Shown here: positions 1 to 5,186 of the stretch, one piece after another
How positions within the stretch are numbered: the first letter of the stretch is position 1
How the letters are laid out: each line of letters begins with the position of its first letter
Origin: an uncultured Alphaproteobacteria bacterium
Lineage (GTDB): Bacteria > Pseudomonadota > Alphaproteobacteria > RF32 > CAG-239
Direction of reading: 5' to 3'
Assembly (NCBI GenBank): GCA_949542085.1
Contig: CATGXW010000081.1
Coordinates: forward strand, 1 to 5,186
Length of the DNA: 5,186 nucleotides
Program-made: the position numbers and the translations under genes
Notes under the pieces: model-generated
What the model was told of the DNA's origin: nothing
The model's database searches: none
Seen by the model: only the letters and a program-made list of their open reading frames with translations

Positions 1-211
1 GTTGGGAATGATTATCGGCGGGGCAATAGGCAATGTGATTGATCGGGTTCGTTTGGGAGCCGTGTTTGATTTTCTTGATTTTCATTGGGGAGAGAGCCAT
101 TGGCCGGCTTTTAATGTGGCTGACAGCTTTATTTGTGTCGGTGCCGGACTTTTGGTTCTGCAAGGATTATTGACTGTTTTTCATGCAAAAAAAGGAAAAG
201 TAAATGAGTAA
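1..211 (+). CDS. lspA: Lipoprotein signal peptidase (signal peptidase II), C-terminal part
   Basis: LspA is an inner-membrane aspartyl peptidase that cleaves the signal peptide of diacylglyceryl-modified prolipoproteins just before the lipobox cysteine. The window holds only the last 69 or so codons; the gene begins upstream, and the apparent TTG at position 2 is an internal Leu codon. Visible family motifs, numbered from that codon, are [10 protein letters not shown] (6-15), then VFDF with the first catalytic Asp at 23, then PAFNVADS with the second catalytic Asp at 41. The spacing matches the catalytic pair D124/D143 of Pseudomonas LspA. A last hydrophobic segment (about 43-60) is the final transmembrane helix, followed by a short basic tail. 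The stop overlaps the next gene's start by 8 bases. Identification is firm; the N-terminal half, with earlier helices, cannot be seen. Confidence 0.96.
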   Translation, partial: LGMIIGGAIGNVIDRVRLGAVFDFLDFHWGESHWPAFNVADSFICVGAGLLVLQGLLTVFHAKKGKVNE

Positions 212-461
212 GATAATGCGATTGATTGTTGCCGGAGCTGTTGTGTTTTCGGTTGCCGCCTGTGGTTCTGCCACAAAAGAAAAACTCGGTCTTTCCCGTA
301 AGGCACCGAATGAGTTTTTGGTTATGCCCAGAGCGCCACTTTCATTGCCTCCGGAGTATGATTTGCGTCCGGTTGTTGAGAACCAGTCTCAGACTGTCGA
401 TAATGACGGGTTGAGCGAAGCGGAGAGAAATTTGCTCGAACAAGTTAATAAAGCTCAATAG
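204..461 (+). CDS. bamF: Small DUF3035 lipoprotein, BamF-like subunit of the beta-barrel assembly machine
   Basis: This is an 85-residue predicted lipoprotein. It has a basic start (MSKIMR), a hydrophobic stretch (about 7-19) and a lipobox V-A-A-C with the acylated cysteine at 20; the mature protein would be only about 66 residues. Gly21-Ser22 follow the cysteine, so nothing signals inner-membrane retention and outer-membrane sorting is plausible. Residues 34-56 carry the DUF3035 hallmark: APNEFLV, then [16 protein letters not shown]. In Alphaproteobacteria this family is described as BamF, a lipoprotein associated with BamA and thought to stand in for BamC. The C-terminal part (about 62-85) is acidic and probably helical. 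The start has an AGGA site at 193-196, 7 bases upstream. Its place directly behind lspA, whose product would process it, is typical. The protein is short for the family, usually 100 residues or more. The family call is strong; the Bam role is inferred from the family. Confidence 0.82.
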   Translation: MSKIMRLIVAGAVVFSVAACGSATKEKLGLSRKAPNEFLVMPRAPLSLPPEYDLRPVVENQSQTVDNDGLSEAERNLLEQVNKAQ

Positions 462-467
462 GTTTTT

Positions 468-1805
468 ATGAAAAAGAGTTTTTTGCATATTCTTTTGCTC
501 AGCGGGCTGCTTGCGTTTTCTTTTGGTGCGCAAGCAAAGCTTTTTAATGGAGACGAGTTTGTTTTGGACAACGGGTTGCGTGTGATTGTATTGCCCAATC
601 ATAAGGCTCCGATTGTCAAACATATGGTTTGGTATAAATCAGGCGGAGCCGATGAACTTTCGGGGAAGGGCGGCAGCGCTCATTTGTTGGAACATTTGAT
701 GTTTCGGGGGACGGATAATGTTTCCGGAGAAGAATTTAACCGTCTGACGGAAGAAAACGGCATGGACGGCAATGCTTTTACCGGTCAGGATATGACTGCG
801 TATCACCAGAGTTTGGATGTTACTCGTTTGGAACTAGCGATGTTTTTGGAAGCTGACAGAATGCAGCATTTGCAGATCAGCGATAAAGACTTTGCTTTGG
901 AACGAGATATTGTTTTTCAGGAACGCAAACAACGGGTTGATAATAATCCTGTTGCTTATTTTGGTGAGGTTTTGCGACGGAGTTTGTGGCAGGAACATCC
1001 GTATGCGCGACCGGTGACAGGAATGCCGGAAGAGATTATGAGCCTGACAAGAGATGATGTGATTGATTTTTATAATAAACATTATACTCCCAATAACGCG
1101 ATATTGGTGTTGTCCGGCGACATTGACGTTTCGACGGCCAGAGATTTGGCTCAGAAATATTACGGAGGTTTGAAAAAGCATCCGCAATTGAATAAAAAGG
1201 ATTTTCCCGAATTAGAGAATCCATCCCGTTTTAGGGTGGATATGTCACGGCCGCAAATCAACGCTTATCGGGTGACCAGAGTTTTTGCCGCTCCGTCTGT
1301 TAATTTTATGGCTGAAGATATTTATGCGCTCAGCGTCTTATCGGCATATTTGGGAGAAGGGGAAACATCCCGCTTTTATAAAAAGTTGGTTGTTGATGAT
1401 AAAGTTGCCGTCGGCGTTTCGACATCGTATGATTTTGCATCCAGAAGTTATGGAACTTTTAATATTTCCGCCGTTCCGCAGCAAGGCGTTTCTCCCGAAG
1501 AGTTATTAAAACGTTTGGATGACGAGTGGGAAAATTCCGTTAATGCATTGAATAAAGCCAAGTTGGAAAAGGTGAAAAACAAAATGTTGTCCGGAATGGT
1601 TTATTTGCGAGATAACCCCAATGAGGCGGCCAATATTGTCGGAGCGTTGGCCGTGGCGGGCATGTCTCTGGCTGATATTGAGGCGCAGGAAGATAAAATC
1701 AGGGCGGTGACAGTTGAACAAGTGCGGAGTGCGGCTCGTCGCCTGAAAGAGAAATCTTCACAGATAGAGGGAATTTTGCGTCCGGAAAGGCAGGAGGTGT
1801 TATGA
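468..1805 (+). CDS. Periplasmic M16 zinc metallopeptidase, catalytic subunit
   Basis: This 445-residue protein has a cleavable Sec signal peptide: MKKSFLHI, a hydrophobic core to about 20, and a likely cut after A-Q-A at 23. Two M16 (pitrilysin / mitochondrial processing peptidase-like) halves follow. The first carries the inverted zinc motif H72-L-L-E75-H76 and the third zinc ligand E152, 76 residues after H76 as in the MPP beta subunit; E145 seven residues earlier is also conserved. NAFTGQDMTAYH (102-113) and HPYARPVTG (177-185) are further family blocks. The second half (about 215-440) has the SRFYKKL block at 301-307, but V308 and V315 sit where active M16B enzymes have the substrate-binding Arg and Tyr. 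It therefore probably needs a partner, most likely the next gene, whose start it overlaps by ATGA. The likely role is proteolysis of peptides or misfolded chains in the periplasm; the substrate is unknown. The gene starts 6 bases after the lipoprotein stop, with only a weak TAGG-type ribosome site. Confidence 0.93.
   Translation: MKKSFLHILLLSGLLAFSFGAQAKLFNGDEFVLDNGLRVIVLPNHKAPIVKHMVWYKSGGADELSGKGGSAHLLEHLMFRGTDNVSGEEFNRLTEENGMDGNAFTGQDMTAYHQSLDVTRLELAMFLEADRMQHLQISDKDFALERDIVFQERKQRVDNNPVAYFGEVLRRSLWQEHPYARPVTGMPEEIMSLTRDDVIDFYNKHYTPNNAILVLSGDIDVSTARDLAQKYYGGLKKHPQLNKKDFPELENPSRFRVDMSRPQINAYRVTRVFAAPSVNFMAEDIYALSVLSAYLGEGETSRFYKKLVVDDKVAVGVSTSYDFASRSYGTFNISAVPQQGVSPEELLKRLDDEWENSVNALNKAKLEKVKNKMLSGMVYLRDNPNEAANIVGALAVAGMSLADIEAQEDKIRAVTVEQVRSAARRLKEKSSQIEGILRPERQEVL
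1792..1797 (+). promoter_or_regulatory. Strong Shine-Dalgarno site for the second M16 gene
   Basis: AGGAGG lies inside the last codons of the first M16 gene. It sits 4 bases before the ATG at 1802, which overlaps the TGA stop as ATGA, and 7 bases before the in-frame ATG at 1805. The second spacing is closer to the usual optimum, so initiation at 1805 may dominate. This is the best ribosome site in the window, suggesting that the partner subunit is translated efficiently alongside the catalytic one. Confidence 0.75.
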
Positions 1806-3229
1806 TGTCGCATCGTCCTTTGTATATGAAATCCCGTTATCGTTATTTGAAATGGTTTTTGTGGCTTGTTTTTGTTATCGGTGTTGTCATCTGTGGCTCT
1901 TATGGTTTTTCTTGGCGGCGCACACCTCAAGATTTGGTCACTCACTCAATTTTGAAAGACAAGACTTTTGAGGCGAAAGTACAGGAAATTGTTTCTCCTC
2001 AGTTGAAAATAAAGGCCTATTTGATTGAAGATAAAACCAATCCTATTATCAGTGTCAGCTTTTTATTCAAAAACGCCGGCTATGCGACGGATAATGAAGG
2101 CGAGCAGGGAATTGCCAATCTGGTTGCTTCTTTATTGACGGAAGGCACTGCTGAGTTGACGGCTCAGCAATTGAAAGAGGAATTGGAAAGTCGAGCCATT
2201 GCCGTTTCGTTTGCCGCGGACAGAGATGACTTTTCCGGTAGCTTATTGACAACTCGGGACAATATGTTTAAGGCGTTTGCTTTGTTGCGGGACATGTTGG
2301 GGCATCCGCGTTTTGAGACGGATGACATCATGCGGGCAAAGGCTGTTTTAACAGAAGCTATTCGCCGGCAGAACGAACATCCCCAGAACAGATTGTCTCT
2401 GAGAATGAATGAGGTGCTGTTCGCCGGTCATCCTTATGGGCGTAATCCGTTAGGAAAAACGAAAGATATTAATAGGATTTCGGAGACGCAACTCCGACAA
2501 TTTGTGGCGGATAATCTTAACCGACAAAATTTGATTGTCGGAATTGCCGGTGATATCAATAAAAATGAAGCGGAGAGGATGTTGGACAATGTGTTTGCCG
2601 ACATTACCTCCAGCGGCAGAATTAATTTTGTACGAACTCCTGAAATTAAATTTGACGGGCGGAAGGTTTTGATGTCAGAACCTACGGGACAAAATATTTC
2701 TTTGAAAGCCGTTGCCGGTGTGGGGCGAAACGACGCTGATTTTTATCCGTTGTTTATTGCTAATCAGATTTTGGGAGGTTCGGGGCTGACGTCGCGTTTA
2801 TCTCAGGAAATCCGAGAGAAAAGAGGTTTGACCTATGGGGTTTACTCTTATTTGGATTTGTCGGATAAAGCGCCTTTGCTGATGGCTGGTTTTGCGACGA
2901 CGGCTGAGAATTATGCAGAGGCAGAGAAACTGTTTGCCAAAGAATGGAATGCTTTTTCAAAAAACGGAGTTAGTGCGGAGGAATTGGCAAAGGCCAAAAA
3001 TTATTTGATTGCGTCTTATAATTTAAGATTTTCTTCCATTAGCGGAATTGCCGATATTTTGGCGGCAATGCAAAAGTATAATTTGGGAGCCGATTTTTTG
3101 AAAAAACGAAATGAATATGTGAAGGAAGTTACTTTGGAGCAGGTTAATAACGTTGCTAAAAAGTATTTTGATGTTAACAGATTGGTCAGTGTGAGTATCG
3201 GCCGTTTTAATGAAGAAACGAGGGAGTAG
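1802..3229 (+). CDS. Membrane-anchored M16 family protein without zinc site, partner subunit
   Basis: This 475-residue protein has a basic N-terminus (RYRYLK) and one hydrophobic segment (about 17-36) with no clear signal-peptidase site. C31 is preceded by Ile, so it is not a good lipobox. It is probably a signal anchor leaving the body in the periplasm. The M16 fold is recognisable from QGIANLVASLLTEGT (102-116), HPYGRNPLG (210-218) and the GGSGLTSRL block (325-333). Aligned by eye with its neighbour, the HxxEH residues are N106, A109 and S110, so zinc binding and catalysis are lost; a Glu at 185 keeps the place of the third ligand. The second half has IREKRGLTYGVYSY (337-350), with the Arg/Tyr pair R338 and Y345 spaced as in insulysin and active M16B enzymes. 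It probably forms a heterodimer with the upstream subunit, supplying substrate-binding residues. A start at 1805, giving 474 residues, is equally possible. Confidence 0.92.
   Translation: MMSHRPLYMKSRYRYLKWFLWLVFVIGVVICGSYGFSWRRTPQDLVTHSILKDKTFEAKVQEIVSPQLKIKAYLIEDKTNPIISVSFLFKNAGYATDNEGEQGIANLVASLLTEGTAELTAQQLKEELESRAIAVSFAADRDDFSGSLLTTRDNMFKAFALLRDMLGHPRFETDDIMRAKAVLTEAIRRQNEHPQNRLSLRMNEVLFAGHPYGRNPLGKTKDINRISETQLRQFVADNLNRQNLIVGIAGDINKNEAERMLDNVFADITSSGRINFVRTPEIKFDGRKVLMSEPTGQNISLKAVAGVGRNDADFYPLFIANQILGGSGLTSRLSQEIREKRGLTYGVYSYLDLSDKAPLLMAGFATTAENYAEAEKLFAKEWNAFSKNGVSAEELAKAKNYLIASYNLRFSSISGIADILAAMQKYNLGADFLKKRNEYVKEVTLEQVNNVAKKYFDVNRLVSVSIGRFNEETRE
3221..3226 (+). promoter_or_regulatory. 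Shine-Dalgarno site that decides the pgi start
   Basis: AGGGAG ends 7 bases before the ATG at 3234, good spacing for initiation there. An in-frame ATG at 3210 lies upstream of this site, within the end of the M16 gene, and would add 8 residues (MKKRGSRE) that have no place in the family. The 3234 start gives 550 residues, close to the 549 of E. coli Pgi. Confidence 0.7.
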
Positions 3230-3233
3230 GGAA

Positions 3234-4886
3234 ATGTTCGGGGTAAGAAAAGAAGTTAACAAAAGCAGAGCTTGGAAGCGTCTGGAGAATCATTACAAAA
3301 GTTTGCGTAAGCTTGAGATGCGCGACATGTTTAAAAAAGATCCGCAACGTGCCGAGAGGTATAATATTAGTTTGGAACCTCTGATGTTGGATTATTCCAA
3401 AAACCGCATTAATGATCGGACGATGAAATATTTGTTGGCGTTGGCAAAAGAACGCAAACTTGATGAAAAAATCAGGGAAATGTTTGCCGGTGATAAAATT
3501 AATATTACTGAACACAGAGCCGTTTTGCATACGGCATTGCGCAATCGTTCCAACACGCCTGTTTATGTGGACGGAAAAGATGTTATGCCGGAGATTAATG
3601 CTGTATTGGCAAAAATGCGTAAGTTTTCCGAAGCTGTTCGTTTGGGAGAATTTAAGGGACATACCGGCAAAAAACTGACAAATATTGTCAATATCGGTAT
3701 CGGGGGATCTGATTTGGGGCCGAAGATGGCAACAGAATCTTTAAGGAGATATTGGGGAAAAGATATAAAATGTTATTTTATCTCCAATATTGACGGGACG
3801 GCCTGTTGTGAGGTTTTGAATGAAGTTGATCCGGAAACGACATTATTCATTGTTTCATCAAAAACATTTACAACGATTGAAACATTGACCAATGCCCACA
3901 CATGTCGCAAATGGCTGGTTGACGCTTTGGGAGAACCCGCCGTGGCTAAGCATTTTGTTGCCGTGTCGACAAACACGAAAGAAGTTGAGAAATTTGGGAT
4001 TAATCCTGAAAATATGTTTGAATTTTGGGATTTTGTCGGCGGTCGTTATTCCATGTGGTCTGCTATCGGCTTGTCTATCGCTATTACTATCGGTATGGAT
4101 AATTTTGAAAAAATGCTGGACGGGGCTCATGCCATGGATTTGCATTTCAAAAATACGGAATTCTCTCAAAATATTCCGGTTATTCTCGGTTTGCTCGGTG
4201 TATGGTATAATAATTTCTTTGGTTTAAGGAATTATGCAGTTGTTCCTTATGATCAATATTTGACATATTTGCCGGCTTATTTACAGCAGTTGGATATGGA
4301 AAGCAACGGTAAGTTCGTTTCCAATGACAATGAATATATTAAATATAATACGGCGCCAGTGTTGTTTGGCGGAGCCGGAACGGATGTGCAGCATTCGTTT
4401 TTCCAGATGATACATCAGGGAACATCGATTGTACCTTGTGATTTCATCATTCCGGCAATCTCTCATAATGAGATTGGTGAGCATCATGAAATTTTGGTGG
4501 CTAATGTTTTGGCGCAAGGTGAAGCTTTAATGCGCGGAAAAACAGTCAAAGAGGCGGCTGATGAATTGAAAAAAGCCGGAAAAACCAAAGAAGAGATTGA
4601 TTTTCTGAAGAAGTTCAAGAGTTTTCGCGGTAACCGTCCGTCAAATACCTTTGTCTTGAAGAAGATTGATCCGTATGCTTTGGGAATGCTGGTCGCTATG
4701 TATGAGCATAAAGTTTTTGTTGAAGGTGTTATTTGGAATATTGATTCTTTTGATCAGATGGGTGTTGAGTTGGGCAAACAAATGGCTCTCAGTATTCTTC
4801 CGGAGTTGCAGAGCAATGCCAGCGGTGTGGCTCATGATAGTTCAACTTCTAATTTAATTAAAGCAATTAAGTGTCTGAGAAAATAG
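3234..4886 (+). CDS. pgi: Glucose-6-phosphate isomerase
   Basis: Pgi interconverts glucose 6-phosphate and fructose 6-phosphate in the cytosol, linking glycolysis, gluconeogenesis and the pentose phosphate or Entner-Doudoroff routes. From the ATG at 3234 it is 550 residues, full length for the family. Visible blocks are [11 protein letters not shown] (153-163) and [10 protein letters not shown] (208-217), which bind the sugar phosphate; signature 1 around [12 protein letters not shown] (268-279); DMESNGK (354-360); [12 protein letters not shown] (386-397); GNRPSNTF (466-473); and signature 2 ending [10 protein letters not shown] (506-515). Catalytic residues are all present: R271, E356 (the base), H387 and K515, matching R272, E357, H388 and K518 of the rabbit enzyme. 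There are no frameshifts or gaps. It begins 4 bases after the second M16 stop and ends 10 bases before mutL, so it is very likely co-transcribed with both. Function is near certain; why it sits in this envelope/repair cluster is unclear. Confidence 0.98.
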   Translation: MFGVRKEVNKSRAWKRLENHYKSLRKLEMRDMFKKDPQRAERYNISLEPLMLDYSKNRINDRTMKYLLALAKERKLDEKIREMFAGDKINITEHRAVLHTALRNRSNTPVYVDGKDVMPEINAVLAKMRKFSEAVRLGEFKGHTGKKLTNIVNIGIGGSDLGPKMATESLRRYWGKDIKCYFISNIDGTACCEVLNEVDPETTLFIVSSKTFTTIETLTNAHTCRKWLVDALGEPAVAKHFVAVSTNTKEVEKFGINPENMFEFWDFVGGRYSMWSAIGLSIAITIGMDNFEKMLDGAHAMDLHFKNTEFSQNIPVILGLLGVWYNNFFGLRNYAVVPYDQYLTYLPAYLQQLDMESNGKFVSNDNEYIKYNTAPVLFGGAGTDVQHSFFQMIHQGTSIVPCDFIIPAISHNEIGEHHEILVANVLAQGEALMRGKTVKEAADELKKAGKTKEEIDFLKKFKSFRGNRPSNTFVLKKIDPYALGMLVAMYEHKVFVEGVIWNIDSFDQMGVELGKQMALSILPELQSNASGVAHDSSTSNLIKAIKCLRK

Positions 4887-4888
4887 GA
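4885..4888 (+). promoter_or_regulatory. Shine-Dalgarno site supporting the TTG start of mutL
   Basis: AGGA overlaps the pgi stop codon (TAG at 4884-4886) and lies 8 bases before the TTG at 4897. An in-frame TGA at 4876-4878 closes the mutL frame upstream, and no ATG or GTG occurs between it and the conserved N-terminus, so TTG is the only reasonable start. Terminating pgi ribosomes would cover this site, suggesting translational coupling. Confidence 0.7.
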
Positions 4889-4896
4889 AAATAGCT

Positions 4897-5186
4897 TTGT
4901 CGATTCGTGTTCTTCCATCAAATCTGATAAACCAAATTGCCGCCGGTGAGGTGATTGAACGTCCGGCTTCGGCAGTCAAAGAATTGGTTGAAAATGCCAT
5001 TGATGCCGGAGCGTCTTCAATTGAAGTTCGGCTGGTAGACGGCGGAAAAAGCTTGATTATTATCAGCGATGACGGAAAAGGCATGACGCCAGATGAATTA
5101 TCTTTGGCGGTGGAGCGTCACGCAACTTCGAAACTTCCTGATGATGATTTGTTTAACATTAATTTTCTGGGATTTCGAGGCGAGGC
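4897..5186 (+). CDS. mutL: DNA mismatch repair protein MutL, N-terminal part
   Basis: MutL is the GHKL-family ATPase that couples mismatch recognition by MutS to strand incision. Only the first 96 codons are in the window; the gene runs off the right edge. From the TTG start the numbering coincides with E. coli MutL. The N-terminal [20 protein letters not shown] is the conserved MutL start. Motif [13 protein letters not shown] (28-39), contains the catalytic E29 and the Mg-binding N33. Motif II is SDDGKGM (57-63) with D58, G60 and G62. RHATSK lies at 74-79, and GFRGE at 92-96 begins motif III of the ATP lid. All ATPase residues expected in this stretch are intact. Whether the C-terminal half carries an endonuclease motif cannot be seen. 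It follows pgi by 10 bases and is probably read from the same transcript; in related bacteria mutL often follows the M16 pair directly. Confidence 0.97.
   Translation, partial: MSIRVLPSNLINQIAAGEVIERPASAVKELVENAIDAGASSIEVRLVDGGKSLIIISDDGKGMTPDELSLAVERHATSKLPDDDLFNINFLGFRGE

Larger units (their letters stand above)
1..5186 (+). other. Probable single transcription unit: lspA - bamF-like - M16 - M16 - pgi - mutL
   Basis: All six genes lie on one strand. Junctions from left to right are an 8-base overlap, a 6-base gap, a 4-base ATGA overlap, a 4-base gap and a 10-base gap. No junction can hold a terminator or a full promoter, and no hairpin followed by a T-run was seen. Transcription must start upstream of the window, or from promoters hidden inside genes, and must continue past the right edge. 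This is inferred from spacing only. Confidence 0.75.

Noticed and set aside
834..1187. A 117-codon - strand open frame inside the first M16 gene, with others at 1601-1945 and 3858-4169.
   Set aside because: All overlap genes with clear family motifs, and their translations are low-complexity mixtures without domains or ribosome sites.
1886..1897. Cysteine at residue 31 of the second M16 protein as a lipoprotein acylation site.
   Set aside because: The residue before the Cys is Ile, whereas lipoboxes need Gly, Ala or Ser there. The segment is better read as a membrane anchor.
3210..3233. Upstream in-frame ATG at 3210 as the pgi start.
   Set aside because: It lies inside the second M16 gene with no suitable ribosome site close by, while the ATG at 3234 has AGGGAG at 7 bases and gives the usual family length.
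3207..3662. A 151-codon open frame on the - strand opposite the start of pgi.
   Set aside because: It lies wholly opposite well-conserved pgi and M16 sequence, shows no recognisable domain, and is explained by the few stop codons that pgi codon use creates on the other strand.
4260..4288. TTGACA at 4260-4265 within pgi, and another at 2246-2251 in the second M16 gene, as possible internal promoter -35 boxes.
   Set aside because: Neither has a recognisable -10 hexamer at 16-18 bases, and both fall in codons needed by the protein.
5015..5026. Perfect 12-base palindrome CTTCAATTGAAG in mutL.
   Set aside because: It encodes conserved-region codons just after motif I, is not repeated elsewhere in the window, and has no loop or T-run, so it is probably chance.

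Overview
The window is a tightly packed block of bacterial housekeeping genes, all on the + strand. It most likely comes from an alphaproteobacterium. The best evidence is the small lipoprotein of the DUF3035/BamF type, a family known essentially from Alphaproteobacteria, and the order lspA - DUF3035 lipoprotein - M16 peptidase - M16 peptidase - mutL, which recurs in that class. Base composition looks AT-leaning (roughly 40-45% GC by eye, not counted). Leucine is written mostly as TTG and T/G are favoured at third positions. An uncultured, possibly host-associated, low-GC member of the class would fit, but genus or family cannot be read from this window.

Layout: the 3' end of lspA (1-211, lipoprotein signal peptidase); a short BamF-like outer-membrane lipoprotein (204-461); a secreted M16 zinc peptidase with an intact HxxEH site (468-1805); a second M16 protein with a membrane anchor and no HxxEH site (1802-3229); pgi, glucose-6-phosphate isomerase (3234-4886); and the 5' end of mutL, starting at a TTG codon (4897-5186). 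Genes overlap by 4-8 bases or are separated by 4-10 bases, so there is no room for a terminator or a conventional intergenic promoter. The block reads as one transcription unit entering from upstream and leaving downstream.

How the genes fit together: LspA cleaves prolipoproteins, and the next gene encodes one, probably a subunit of the outer-membrane beta-barrel assembly machine. The two M16 proteins look like an obligate pair. The first has the zinc site but lacks the substrate-binding Arg/Tyr pair; the second has the Arg/Tyr pair but lacks the zinc-site residues. Together they would make one complete periplasmic peptidase. This gives an envelope module (LspA, BamF-like, M16 pair), followed by two cytosolic functions: pgi in central sugar metabolism and mutL in mismatch repair. 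pgi appears to be inserted between the M16 pair and mutL.

I found no RNA genes, mobile elements, CRISPR arrays, long repeats or terminators. No clearly undescribed system is present. The most interesting points are the complementary M16 pair and the placement of pgi.
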